From Streptomyces avidinii (GTDB taxonomy: Bacteria > Actinomycetota > Actinomycetes > Streptomycetales > Streptomycetaceae): a DNA stretch of 64,000 nucleotides. Positions 37,239 through 45,805 of this stretch are shown piece after piece. A model generated the notes under the pieces. That model had not been told where the DNA came from and did not search any database. It was given only the letters and a program-made list of their open reading frames with translations. Position numbers and translations under genes: made by a program. The DNA lies in the NCBI RefSeq assembly GCF_014650695.1, contig NZ_BMVL01000002.1, positions 124,001 through 188,000 on the forward strand, written 5' to 3'. Within the stretch, counting starts at the first letter, position 1. Every line of letters begins with the position of its first letter.

Positions 37239-38579
37239 TCAGAGACGGGCGGCCCGCTTCAGCCGGCCCAGGTCCACGAACTTGAAGTCGGTGTCCGTAC
37301 GGACCTCCCCGTCGGGTGCCGTGGTGGCGGGGGTGTTGTGGCCGTCCTGGACGACGAGCAGGCCGTTCGGGAACCTCTGGCCCAGCGGCGCGGTCGTGAC
37401 GGCTGCGCCGTCGCACTCCTGCGAGCCGTCCGGCGATCCGGGTGCCGCGCCGTCGCCGATGCGGAAGCCCCGGACGTACGCGTTCCCGTGCTCGCGGTCG
37501 AAGACGGCGAAGGTGTCGTCGCCCTGGCTGGAGGCGAGCAGGTAGCCGCGGCGGCCGGGCTGCGCGGGGTCGCGCCAGATGGTCAGGCCCTCCACGTCGG
37601 CGGAGACGTGCCGGCCGCCGAATCCGGGGTCCGCGCCCGCGTCGCACTCCTCGGTCTCGGCGTTCCAGGTGCCGGGTACGCCGAAGGAGCGGACCTTCTC
37701 GATGAGTCGGGCGGGGGAACGCAGGTCGGCGTCGAGCTTCCAGATGCCGATGTCCTCCTGGCCGGCGTAGAGGTCACCGGTGTCGGGATCGACGACCATG
37801 CCCTCGACCTGGGGGCCCTCGCCCGGTTCGCCGCACGGCGCCCAGCTCTTGCCGTTCGGCAGGGTGAAGGAGGAGGGCAGCGAGGTGGTGCGGACGGTGC
37901 GGTAGCCGACCTTCCCCGTGGCGTTCGGGAGGAGTTCGGCCAGCGCGAGGGCGGTGGCGTGGCGCCGGCTGGTGACCGCGTAGGAGCGGCCGCTGCGGCG
38001 GTCGGTGTAGGCGGCGAGGCCGTAGGCGGTCCGCTGCTCGTTGACCTCGTCCTGACCGGTGGAGAAGATCCGCGGGGCGGCCGACTCGTCGGTGACGTCG
38101 ACCAGCGGGGCCGTGGGCCGCTTCGGGTCGATCCGGTAGATGCGCAGCTGGTCGCGGCCGCGGTCGGAGACGACGGCCACGTCGTGACGGCCGTCGGGGA
38201 AGCGGAGTCCGGTGATCAGGTCCACGTTGTTGAAGCGTCCGGGCATGTCGCCGTCCTTCGGCGGCGCAGGCGCCGGTAGGGACTGCACCTGGCGTCCGTC
38301 GAGGTCGTAGACGCGCAGTCCGCCCTCCTTGGCGGTGGCGATCACCAGGCTGCGGTCGGGGTCCTTCGCGTTGCGCCAGATCGCCGGGTCGTCGGCGTTC
38401 GCGTTGCCACCGGCCTCGTCGTCGAAGAGGGAGGGCGTCTCGACCGAGGCCGACACCCGGGGCAGCGGCTGTGAGGGGTCCCGGTCTCCACGGGCGTGCG
38501 CCGGTACGGCGATCACGCCCAGGGCCACCATGGCCGCCGCGGCCACGGCCGGGGTCCGCCTGCTCGAGATCACGCGCAT
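37239..38579 (-). CDS. Secreted beta-propeller phytase-like protein
   Basis: The 446-residue protein has a Sec signal (MRVISSRRTPAVAAAAMVAL, cleavage after AHA). The propeller carries phytase-type blades: NADDPAIWRNAKDPDRSLVIAT, quoted here in part as NADDPAIWRNAKDP, GLRVYDLDGRQVQSL, NVDLITGLRFPDG and VEGMVVDPDTGDLYAGQEDIG. Beta-propeller phytases release phosphate from Ca-phytate outside the cell, with acidic residues holding calcium. ATG 38579 follows a perfect AGGAGG at 5-bp spacing. A propeller of another specificity cannot be excluded. Confidence 0.82.
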   Translation of the reverse strand: MRVISSRRTPAVAAAAMVALGVIAVPAHARGDRDPSQPLPRVSASVETPSLFDDEAGGNANADDPAIWRNAKDPDRSLVIATAKEGGLRVYDLDGRQVQSLPAPAPPKDGDMPGRFNNVDLITGLRFPDGRHDVAVVSDRGRDQLRIYRIDPKRPTAPLVDVTDESAAPRIFSTGQDEVNEQRTAYGLAAYTDRRSGRSYAVTSRRHATALALAELLPNATGKVGYRTVRTTSLPSSFTLPNGKSWAPCGEPGEGPQVEGMVVDPDTGDLYAGQEDIGIWKLDADLRSPARLIEKVRSFGVPGTWNAETEECDAGADPGFGGRHVSADVEGLTIWRDPAQPGRRGYLLASSQGDDTFAVFDREHGNAYVRGFRIGDGAAPGSPDGSQECDGAAVTTAPLGQRFPNGLLVVQDGHNTPATTAPDGEVRTDTDFKFVDLGRLKRAARL

Positions 38580-38938
38580 CTTGCCTCCTGCTGAGGGGTC
38601 CGAGGTCGGGCGGCCCGCCGTGTGGTGGCCGGGGTCGTCCGGCGCCCCGTGACGGGCCGACCCCACCGTGGGCCACGTTCGGGTGACAACCATGGAGCAG
38701 AAATGGCATGCACATGACCGAGTGGTGAAATCCGGCGACGCCCCGACCGCCCCGGAGGCTCCTCCGGGGGCTTCCCCGGGGGCTTCCCCGGGGAGCTTCC
38801 CGGGGGCTTTCTTAGCGGAACGTTAGATCTGCGTGGCGGACCTTGTCCGGGTACGACGGCCGCCGCATGCTCTGGACACTCCCCCACCGCCGGGGCAGTT
38901 CTACCGTCTCTCACCAGGGACTTCCGTCTGGAGCCGCC
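38580..38938. other. Divergent intergenic region with short GC repeats
   Basis: This 359-bp region separates the phytase-like and transporter genes and holds no convincing reading frame. Around 38766-38812 a CGGGGGCTTCCC-like 12-bp unit recurs about four times with decay, each copy having complementary GGGG/CCCC ends. A promoter for the transporter gene must lie downstream of it. Confidence 0.5.
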
Positions 38939-40363
38939 ATGTCCTCGTCCGTCGTCATGCCCGCACAGCCGCCCGGGGACGAGCGCCGCAAGCGCCGCCT
39001 CGCCCTGGTCGGCGGCTCGCTCGGCAATCTCGTCGAGTGGTACGACTGGTTCGTCTACGCCAGCTTCGCGATCTACTTCGCCGACTCGTTCTTCCCCAAC
39101 GACAACCCGACCACGCAGCTCATGAACACGGCGGGGATCTTCGCCGTCGGCTTCCTGATGCGTCCCGTCGGCGGCTGGATCCTGGGCCGCGCCGCCGACC
39201 GACACGGACGCAAGAGCGCCCTGACCCTCACCGTCACCATGATGTCGGTGGCCGCGCTGCTGATCGCCGTCGCACCGACCTACGGCCAGGCCGGCTACTT
39301 CGGCGCCCTGGTGCTGCTGCTCGCCCGGCTGCTCCAGGGAATGAGCATCGGCGGCGAGTACGCGGCCAGCGCCACCTACCTGACCGAGGCGTCCGCCCGC
39401 AACCGGCGCGGCCTGGGCTCGTCCTTCCAGTACGTGTCGATGACCTGCGGCCAGCTGCTCGGTCTGGGCATCCTGATCACGCTCCAGCACACCCTGACCA
39501 CCGCACAGTTGGAGAGCTGGGGCTGGCGGCTGCCCTTCGTCATCGGGGCGCTGTTCGCGGTGGTCGTCTTCTGGCTTCGCCGACGGCTCCAGGAGACCGA
39601 CGCGTTCAAGGAGGAGTCGGCGTCGGCGGAGACGGGCGGGGAAGCCCACGACGACAGCACGCGGGGCACGCTGAGGGCCCTGTGGCAGTACCGCCGGCAG
39701 GCGGGTCTGGTCATGGCGCTCACGCTCGGCGGCACCGTCGCCTACTACACCTACACCACGTACCTCACCAAGTACCTCGTCGGCAGCGCGGGCATGGAGA
39801 AGACCACCGCCACGCTCGTCAGCTTCACCGCGCTGACCCTGTTCGCCGTACTGCAGCCCTTCGCCGGCATGCTGTCCGACCGGATCGGCCGCCGACCTCT
39901 GCTGATCACCTTCGCGGTGGGCTGCACCGTGGGCACGTACCCGATCATGACCGCTCTCGGATCGGCGTCGTCGTACTGGTCCGCGCTCGGCCTCTCCCTG
40001 CTGGCACTGGTCATCATCACCGGCTACACCTCGATCAACGCGGCGGTCAAGGCCGAACTGTTCCCCACGCGGGTGCGCGCGCTGGGCGTGGCACTGCCGT
40101 ACGCGATCGCCAACGCGCTCTTCGGCGGCACGGCGGAGTACGTCGCGCTCTGGTTCAAGAACAGTGGGCACGAGACCATGTTCTTCTGGTACGTCTCCGG
40201 GTGCGCGCTGATCTCCCTCGTGACCTACGTGCTCATGCCGGACACCCGCAATGCCGCGCTCAGCCGCGCCGAGGCCGAGGCAGACGGGGACGGGGACGGG
40301 GACGGGGACGGCAAGGATGACCCGGGCCGGTCCGCGGTCGCTCCCGCCGAGGCCGCACGCTGA
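38939..40363 (+). CDS. MHS-family (metabolite:H+ symporter) MFS transporter
   Basis: The 474-residue transporter has twelve helices and the MHS hallmarks LVEWYDWFVYASFAIYFADSFFP (quoted: VEWYDWFVYASFAIYF), GGWILGRAADRHGRKSAL and LLQGMSIGGEYAAS. The family imports small acids such as alpha-ketoglutarate, citrate, shikimate or proline. The C-terminal tail is a (DG)n run encoded by a GACGGG repeat and is probably a length-variable linker. ATG 38939 follows GGAG; the frame could start at 38843, but those residues are not transporter-like. A two-component system follows in the same direction. Confidence 0.88.
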   Translation: MSSSVVMPAQPPGDERRKRRLALVGGSLGNLVEWYDWFVYASFAIYFADSFFPNDNPTTQLMNTAGIFAVGFLMRPVGGWILGRAADRHGRKSALTLTVTMMSVAALLIAVAPTYGQAGYFGALVLLLARLLQGMSIGGEYAASATYLTEASARNRRGLGSSFQYVSMTCGQLLGLGILITLQHTLTTAQLESWGWRLPFVIGALFAVVVFWLRRRLQETDAFKEESASAETGGEAHDDSTRGTLRALWQYRRQAGLVMALTLGGTVAYYTYTTYLTKYLVGSAGMEKTTATLVSFTALTLFAVLQPFAGMLSDRIGRRPLLITFAVGCTVGTYPIMTALGSASSYWSALGLSLLALVIITGYTSINAAVKAELFPTRVRALGVALPYAIANALFGGTAEYVALWFKNSGHETMFFWYVSGCALISLVTYVLMPDTRNAALSRAEAEADGDGDGDGDGKDDPGRSAVAPAEAAR

Positions 40364-40502
40364 CCCGTCCCGGCGATCCGTTCCGCTGCTCCGTTCCGCT
40401 GCTCCGTCCCGGTGACCCGGCGCGTCGGCTCCCGTAAGCTGCTGCGCCGGGTCACGGGGATCCGGTGATGCGGGTCCGGTCCAGGTCGCAAGGAAACCGT
40501 CT

Positions 40503-41276
40503 ATGCACGCGCTGCTCGTCGAGGACGACGATCGCATGGCCCAGGCACTCGGCACGGCGCTCGCCCAGCGCGGGCACACCGTCCGCCGCGTCGGCCGCGC
40601 CCTGGACGCACTGCGGCACGTCCGCGAGGCCGAGTTCGTCCTCCTCGACCTCGGGCTGCCCGACCTCGACGGACTGGAGCTGCTGCGGCGGCTGCGTACC
40701 GTGTGCGCCGCGCCACTGATCGTGGTGACCGCGCGCTGCGAGGAACGCGACATCGTGCAGGGACTGCGCGCGGGCGCCGACGACTACGTGGTCAAGCCGT
40801 TCCGCATGGCCGAACTGATGGCCCGTATCGACTCCGTACGACGCCGGACCGACCCCTACCCCGACCGCCGGCCGGACCCCGCCGCGAGCGGCGCCCGGCC
40901 CGTGCACACCGGTGACGTCGTGGTGGACCTGGCGGGCCGGACCGTCACGGTGGCGGGCGACGAAGTACGGCTGACACGACGCGAGTTCGACGTACTCGCC
41001 TTCCTGGCCGCCCGCCCGGACGAAGTGCATTCCCGCGAGGAGATCCTGGACCGGATCTGGGGTGACGCCTTCCTCGCGACCTCCCGCTCCCTGGACGTCC
41101 ACGTGGCGGGCATCCGCGCCAAGACCGGGCGGTCCGGCCTGGTTCGCACCGTCCGCGGGTTCGGCTACCGGCTCGGCCGGCCGACCGCGCCGGACGGAGA
41201 GGACGGAAGCGGGGGCGGAAGCGGGGGCGGGAGCGGGAACATGGACGAGGGCGGCAGCGGGGGCGGCGCGCGGTGA
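40503..41276 (+). CDS. OmpR/PhoB-type response regulator
   Basis: The 257-residue protein has a receiver domain (residues 1-115) with the acidic pocket VEDDD, phosphoacceptor in FVLLDLGLPDLDG, and VVKPF. A winged-helix DNA-binding domain (about 135-225; LTRREFDVLAFLAARP, VRTVRGFGYRLG) and an unusual Gly/Ser-rich tail follow. It resembles the TctD group that controls carboxylate uptake. Its stop overlaps the kinase start as GTGA, so the pair is translationally coupled. Confidence 0.93.
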   Translation: MHALLVEDDDRMAQALGTALAQRGHTVRRVGRALDALRHVREAEFVLLDLGLPDLDGLELLRRLRTVCAAPLIVVTARCEERDIVQGLRAGADDYVVKPFRMAELMARIDSVRRRTDPYPDRRPDPAASGARPVHTGDVVVDLAGRTVTVAGDEVRLTRREFDVLAFLAARPDEVHSREEILDRIWGDAFLATSRSLDVHVAGIRAKTGRSGLVRTVRGFGYRLGRPTAPDGEDGSGGGSGGGSGNMDEGGSGGGAR

Positions 41277-42694
41277 GGCGCCGGCTCCTGGTGGTGCTGA
41301 TGGTGCTCATGGGGGCGGCAGCCGTGCTGCTCTGTGTCCCCCTGGCCGATGCCTACGCGCGCGGGCGCACCGAGCACCTGCTCCTGCAGCGGCGTTCGGA
41401 GGCGGTCCGGTTCGCCGATCTCGCCGACCGGATGCGCACCGCCGCGGACCGGGCGGAGCTCTCGGCCGAGATCAGCCGGTACGCGCAGTTGTACGGTGCC
41501 GGGGTCGTCGTGGTCGACACCGCGGGAGCGACGGTGGCCCGGGCCGGGACCGGACCCGCGGAACGGGCCGCTTCGAACGCGGCCACCGACAGCGCTTCCG
41601 CCACGGGCGGCCCCTCCGAAGGTGCGGACGCCCGTCGCCGTGCCCTGACCGGCCGCTCCACCGACCGGCTGCCCACCCTTCGCCCCTGGGGTCCGCGCAC
41701 GGTCGTGCTCGCCGAACCGGTGGGGCGGGACGAGCGGGTGAGCGGGGCGGTCCTGATGGCCGTTCCCACCGACGCCGCACGCCGGGACGTGGCGATCCGC
41801 TGGTCGCTCATCACCGCCGGGGCGCTGGCGGCCTTCGCGGCGGCGGCCCTGGTCGCGGCCGGGATCGCACGTTGGCTGATGCGCCCGGTGCTGGACCTGG
41901 ACCGGGCGGTCGAGCGGCTGACCGCCGGCAGCCTGCAGGCCCGGGCCGTGTCCGACACCGGTCCGCCGGAACTGCGCCATCTGCGGCAGCACTTCAACAC
42001 CATGGCGCAGGCCATGGCCGACTCCATCGGCCGCCAGCGCGACTTCGTCGCCGATGCCTCCCACCAGCTTCGCAACCCGCTGGCCACCCTGGTGCTTCAG
42101 CTGGAGAACGTCGAACCGCACATCGCACCCGGGCCCGGCCTGACCGAGCACAGCCGCGCGCTGGACGAGGCCGAACGCCTGGAGGAACTGCTCGACGGCC
42201 TGCTGGCACTGGCCCGTGTGGAGTCGGGCACGGCGGAGCTGGGCGATCAGGACGTCACCCGGGCGGTACGGGACCGGGTCACGGCCTGGGCCCCGGTCTT
42301 CCGCGCCGCGGGGGTGGAACTGGTGGCGACCGGCCTCGCGGAGGGGCTGCGGGCGCGCGCCCTGCCCGACGCGGCGGGCCGGATCCTCGACGCGCTCCTC
42401 GACAACGCCGTCAAGTTCGTCCCGCGCGGGCGCCGCGTCGAGGTGCACACCGCGCACGGGCCGGAAGGCTGCGCCGTCGTACGGGTCACGGACGACGGCC
42501 CGGGCGTTCCGGAGGCGCAACCGGCTTTGCTGCTGCGGCGCTTCGCCCGCGCCCCGGAGCACCAGAACGTCCCCGGAAGTGGTCTGGGGCTGGCCATCGC
42601 CGACGAGATCGCCCGGATCAGCGGCGGGCACCTCGCGGTCGGCGGCAACGAGCCGCACGGCCTGGTGGTCGAGTTCCGGCTCCCGTCGCCCTGA
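41273..42694 (+). CDS. Sensor histidine kinase
   Basis: The 473-residue kinase has two membrane helices (about residues 3-27 and 178-202) enclosing an extracytoplasmic sensor of about 150 residues. A HAMP domain, the phosphoacceptor region FVADASHQLRNPLATL and an ATPase domain (LLDNAVKFVPRG, VTDDGPGVP, GSGLGLAIADEIA) follow. It phosphorylates the response regulator encoded just upstream. GTG 41273 is fixed by the GTGA overlap. The TAXI binding protein converging 17 bp downstream may present a ligand to this sensor. Confidence 0.93.
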   Translation: MRRRLLVVLMVLMGAAAVLLCVPLADAYARGRTEHLLLQRRSEAVRFADLADRMRTAADRAELSAEISRYAQLYGAGVVVVDTAGATVARAGTGPAERAASNAATDSASATGGPSEGADARRRALTGRSTDRLPTLRPWGPRTVVLAEPVGRDERVSGAVLMAVPTDAARRDVAIRWSLITAGALAAFAAAALVAAGIARWLMRPVLDLDRAVERLTAGSLQARAVSDTGPPELRHLRQHFNTMAQAMADSIGRQRDFVADASHQLRNPLATLVLQLENVEPHIAPGPGLTEHSRALDEAERLEELLDGLLALARVESGTAELGDQDVTRAVRDRVTAWAPVFRAAGVELVATGLAEGLRARALPDAAGRILDALLDNAVKFVPRGRRVEVHTAHGPEGCAVVRVTDDGPGVPEAQPALLLRRFARAPEHQNVPGSGLGLAIADEIARISGGHLAVGGNEPHGLVVEFRLPSP

Positions 42695-42711
42695 GCCGGC
42701 CCCGGGCGTCC

Positions 42712-43743
42712 TCAGCCGTACACCGACCGGTAGTGCGCGACCGCGCCGGGGTGGAGCGGTACCTCGCCGGTGGAGATGGCGAACCGGGGCTCCAGCCGCG
42801 CCCCCGCCGTCACCTCCCGCAGCAGGTCGCGCCACCGGTCGAACACCACCCGGAGCAGGTCGCGTACCGCGTCCTGCGGTACGTCCGCCCGCGCCATCAG
42901 GTAGTTGCCGACCCCGATGGTCCCCACCGGCTCGGTCGGCCCGTACACCCCGGCCGGAAGGGTGACCGCCGTGTAGACGGGGCCGTAGCGCTCGCGGAGC
43001 GGGCCCACGTAGTCGTCGAGCGGCAGGAACCGCAGCGGAAGCTCGCGCGCCAGTTCGGCCAGCGCCGCTGTCGGCACCCCTCCGGACCAGAACAGTGCGT
43101 CGACCGAGCCCTCGCGCAGGGCGCTCACCGATGCGGCGAGGCCCAGGGCGCGCTCGTCCGCGGCCTCCGCCGAAGCGGGTGCGGGTGCGGGTGCGGAAGG
43201 GGATGCCGGTCCGGGCGCGGGTGCGGGTCCGGGCGGGCCGCTCAGGCCGGCCGCCCGCAGGACCCGTTCCGTCACCACCTGGACCCCGGAGCCGGCCGCG
43301 CCCGCCGCGACCGGGCGACCGGCGAGGTCCCTGACCGAGCGCACCGGCCCGTCCGCCGGGACGACCAGGTGCGTGTAGTTCACGTAGACCCGGGCCAGTG
43401 CGGTCACGGGGGTGGGCCGGGGAAACGACTCCCGCCCCAGCACGGCGTCCTCGGCCACGTCCGCCATGGCCAGTGCCAGCTCGACGGAGCCCTCGTCGAG
43501 CTTGCGCAGGTTGTTCACGCTGGCCGCGGTGCTCACCGGGACGATCTCGATCCTGCGGCCGCTCGCGGCGACGGCCTGCGCCAGGGCCTGCCCGAAAGCG
43601 TTGTACGGCCCGCCCTCGGGTCCCGTCGCGAGCCGTAGCCGGCGTACCGGACCGGAATCCCCCGAGCAGCCGGCCAGCGCCCCCACCAGGGCGCCGAGTC
43701 CGGCACCCATCATCCGTCGCCGGGTCACTTCCGCGCTGGTCAC
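42712..43743 (-). CDS. TAXI-family TRAP solute-binding lipoprotein
   Basis: The 343-residue protein has a twin-arginine plus lipobox leader (TRRRMMGAGLGALVGALAGC). The TAXI-type binding fold includes LATGPEGGPYNAFGQALAQAV, quoted as LATGPEGGPYNAFG, VSTAASVNNLRKLDEGSVELAL, quoted as VSTAASVNNLRKL, and VDALFWSGGVPT. An Ala/Pro-rich insertion of about 30 residues sits in the middle. TAXI proteins normally feed a fused DctQM permease, but none is encoded in this window. GTG 43743 is the start. It converges with the histidine kinase, so a sensory accessory role is plausible. Confidence 0.85.
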   Translation of the reverse strand: MTSAEVTRRRMMGAGLGALVGALAGCSGDSGPVRRLRLATGPEGGPYNAFGQALAQAVAASGRRIEIVPVSTAASVNNLRKLDEGSVELALAMADVAEDAVLGRESFPRPTPVTALARVYVNYTHLVVPADGPVRSVRDLAGRPVAAGAAGSGVQVVTERVLRAAGLSGPPGPAPAPGPASPSAPAPAPASAEAADERALGLAASVSALREGSVDALFWSGGVPTAALAELARELPLRFLPLDDYVGPLRERYGPVYTAVTLPAGVYGPTEPVGTIGVGNYLMARADVPQDAVRDLLRVVFDRWRDLLREVTAGARLEPRFAISTGEVPLHPGAVAHYRSVYG

Positions 43744-43766
43744 AGCAGAAGCCTAGACCGTCCTCG

Positions 43767-44464
43767 TCACCCGGCGGGGGCCGGCTCCAACCTGCCGGCA
43801 GCGGGCTCGCTCCCTCCCATGTCCAGCCGGAACGGCGGGTACTCGTCGGTCATGAGGGCCGCGTAGACGAGCACCCGCAGCATCCACCGCATCAGACCCA
43901 TGAGCAGGTCGAACAGCCCCCGCGGATAGGTCCCGGTGCGCATCAGGATCACCACGGCGACGAGGGAGAGCACACCGACGAGCCCCGAGGAGAACGGACT
44001 GTAGTCGGCCAGGTACCGGTAGCAGTCCAGCCGCTGGTGACCAGCAGCATGGTCACCAAAAGCTGCGGGACGACCAGCAGCCACTTGACCAGAACCAGCC
44101 CGCGGGACAGGCGCTCGGGGTAGGTGACGTCGACACGGATCGGGTAGTCGGGCACGTCCTTGAGGGTGAACGGCGGGTACGAGTCCGTGCCGAGCACGAC
44201 GGAGGAGTAGTAACTGACCCGCGTGGACCAGCGGATGACGCCGACATTGAAGTCGAAGAGCGGTCGTGGATATCTGCCTGTGCCGATGATGCCGAAGAAC
44301 GCGATGACGGTCACCGGAACGAATGCGACCTGCAGGAGTATCAGGGTGAAATAGTGCGGGATGGCGAGGAGCCACTTCACCAGCCACATCCATCGGGTGA
44401 GCTCGGGATCCAGGGCCGCCTCGACGCTCAGCGGGTTCGGGGAATCGGGGAACATTGCGGTCAA
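43767..44464 (-). pseudogene. DUF4389 membrane protein with single-base frameshift
   Basis: The first frame from ATG 44464 encodes a DUF4389-type repeat (WLVKWLLAIPHYFTLILLQ, YPRPLFDFNVGVIRW, DSYPPFTL) and then a second copy starting VLVKWLLVVPQLL. It then runs out of family sequence after LLVTSGW. The family resumes in another frame as DCYRYLADYSPFSSGLVG, through YPRGLFDLLMGLMRW and DEYPPFRLDMGG to the stop at 43767. Adding one G to the GG at 44027-44028 joins the two as SGWDCYRYLADY and makes the gene exactly 233 codons. It is a probable assembly error or a recent mutation. Confidence 0.78.
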
Positions 44465-44774
44465 ATCCTCTGTCTCGCGCGGGGCGCGGCAAAGGCGGCC
44501 CGCAATTCACGGGGCCCGGGGTGAGCCGAATTCCATTAGGCCTCGATCCCTCCCTGCGCACCTGCCACGGGACTGCGTAGCACGAGAACGCGTGACTTGA
44601 CGGATGGCTGCCGCCCTGGTGCCGGGGCCTTCTCCACCGGCCCGACCGGCCGAGACGCGAGGAGGCCCGGAGACCGCGGATGTCAAGCCACGACATCACG
44701 GGGCATGACGCGTGGCGTTCCGGCCGGTTTTCCTGACCGCGGGAGGAAATCCGCACGTGGGAAAGGAGACTCCC
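44465..44774. other. Intergenic region with shared element
   Basis: This 310-bp region lies between the divergent DUF4389 gene and the small membrane protein gene. It holds the second copy of the 28-bp element (44682-44709) and a strong ribosome binding site at its right end. I see no reading frame in it. Confidence 0.6.
44682..44709 (+). promoter_or_regulatory. Shared 28-bp element, copy 2
   Basis: GTCAAGCCACGACAT, five variable bases, then GGCATGAC, identical to copy 1 at 23 of 28 positions with the same spacing. The arm GTCAAGCC is the reverse complement of GGCATGAC with one mismatch, so a dimeric protein could bind. It starts 93 bp before the next ATG. Confidence 0.55.
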
Positions 44775-45125
44775 ATGCATATTGCGACGATCATTGCCGC
44801 CTCTTTCACCGCGGCCTGCACCGGCATCGCCTATTTCCACTACACCTCGACGATGAACCCGAATCGGCACATCCCCCTGTTCTGCCCCCGATTCCCGAAC
44901 GTTCCGCTGTGGGTCGACCTGGTCTGCTGCCCGGCCTGGTGGGCGAGCGGGACCGTGCTCTGTCTCGCCATGCCGTTGTGGCCGGGCCTGGCCCTCTATT
45001 GCGCGGCGGCGCTGCCGCCCATGGAGATCATGCGCCGCCGTCACAACCGCCGGGTCGGCAGACCCGTCTCCGCGATCAGCGGTGCGCGGGATCCGGGGTC
45101 GGGTACTTCCCGGTCCGCCGGTTGA
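44775..45125 (+). CDS. Small multi-helix membrane protein, function unknown
   Basis: The 116-residue protein has an N-terminal helix (HIATIIAASFTAACTGIAYF) and a second hydrophobic region (WASGTVLCLAMPLWPGLALY), with a cluster of cysteines (PLFCPRF, DLVCCPAWW). The C-terminus is basic. ATG 44775 has an excellent AAGGAG site. A 66-codon frame starts in the TGATG overlap at 45125 and keeps high GC3, but its Ala/Pro/Arg composition is not convincing, so I do not call it. It is preceded by the 28-bp shared element. Confidence 0.7.
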   Translation: MHIATIIAASFTAACTGIAYFHYTSTMNPNRHIPLFCPRFPNVPLWVDLVCCPAWWASGTVLCLAMPLWPGLALYCAAALPPMEIMRRRHNRRVGRPVSAISGARDPGSGTSRSAG

Positions 45126-45805
45126 TGCGGGCGCAGCCGGCGCACCCGGCGCACGCATCGGGGGTGAGCGACGGTACGGCTGCGGTGGGGCCGCAGCACC
45201 ACACGGTGGCGGCCCCGAAGGCGGCGTGCACGGCCGGCAACCCCCGGGCCGGGGCTCGGGCCGGGGCCCCGGCCCGTGCGAGGCCGCAGCTCCGACCGAG
45301 GCCGCGCTCCGCTCACTCGCCGTGATCGGCCCCGACAGCATTTCTTAGCATCGGAGGCCAACTATTCGCCCGGTCACCTCCGGGACGACTAGAAAGGTCG
45401 GGACCGAACCGGAGCCGGCGATGGGGTGATGCCACCCATCGACGATCAGAGCGATGTCGAAGGCGGTGCATGTGCGTGCGTTGGTGCGGGCGGATCGAAT
45501 TGATTGCGGTCTTCCCCGACCTCTCCTGGCACGTTCGACTGAGAGGTCTGTTCATCGCACTCCGCATCGAGCTCTGGCTCGGGGAAGGCCGCTGACATGC
45601 GGCGTTCGGAGATCTACTGCGTGCTCACACGTGTAAGTGCACAGCGTTGATCCCATGGCGCAACAGTCGCCTGAATTTCTTCAAATGGGCACCCATCCGC
45701 AGGCGTTGCGGCACCGAAGGAGGAAAGAGAGCCTCTCCAGGGGCTCCTTTCCATCCCGTACGAACTGCGATTCCCGTCCCGGGGATCCACGGAACAGGAG
45801 CGAAT
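45126..45805. other. Long intergenic region upstream of the CHRD/sortase pair
   Basis: This 680-bp stretch has no gene I can support. Its first 200 bp are extremely GC-rich with several overlapping low-complexity frames. From about 45360 it becomes distinctly less GC-rich and probably holds the promoter of the following operon. A 60-codon frame at 45454-45636 has poor codon bias and is not called. Confidence 0.5.

Noticed and set aside
40283..40316. GACGGG repeat in the transporter 3' end
   Set aside because: It encodes an in-frame (DG)n tail and is explained as a coding low-complexity run.
40378..40403. Two tandem 13-bp units between the transporter and the response regulator
   Set aside because: Only two copies and no link to a promoter or hairpin; probably a chance slippage product.
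45125..45325. A 66-codon frame starting in a TGATG overlap with the small membrane protein gene
   Set aside because: GC3 is high, but so is that of competing frames; the Ala/Pro/Arg/His composition shows no domain or hydrophobic core.
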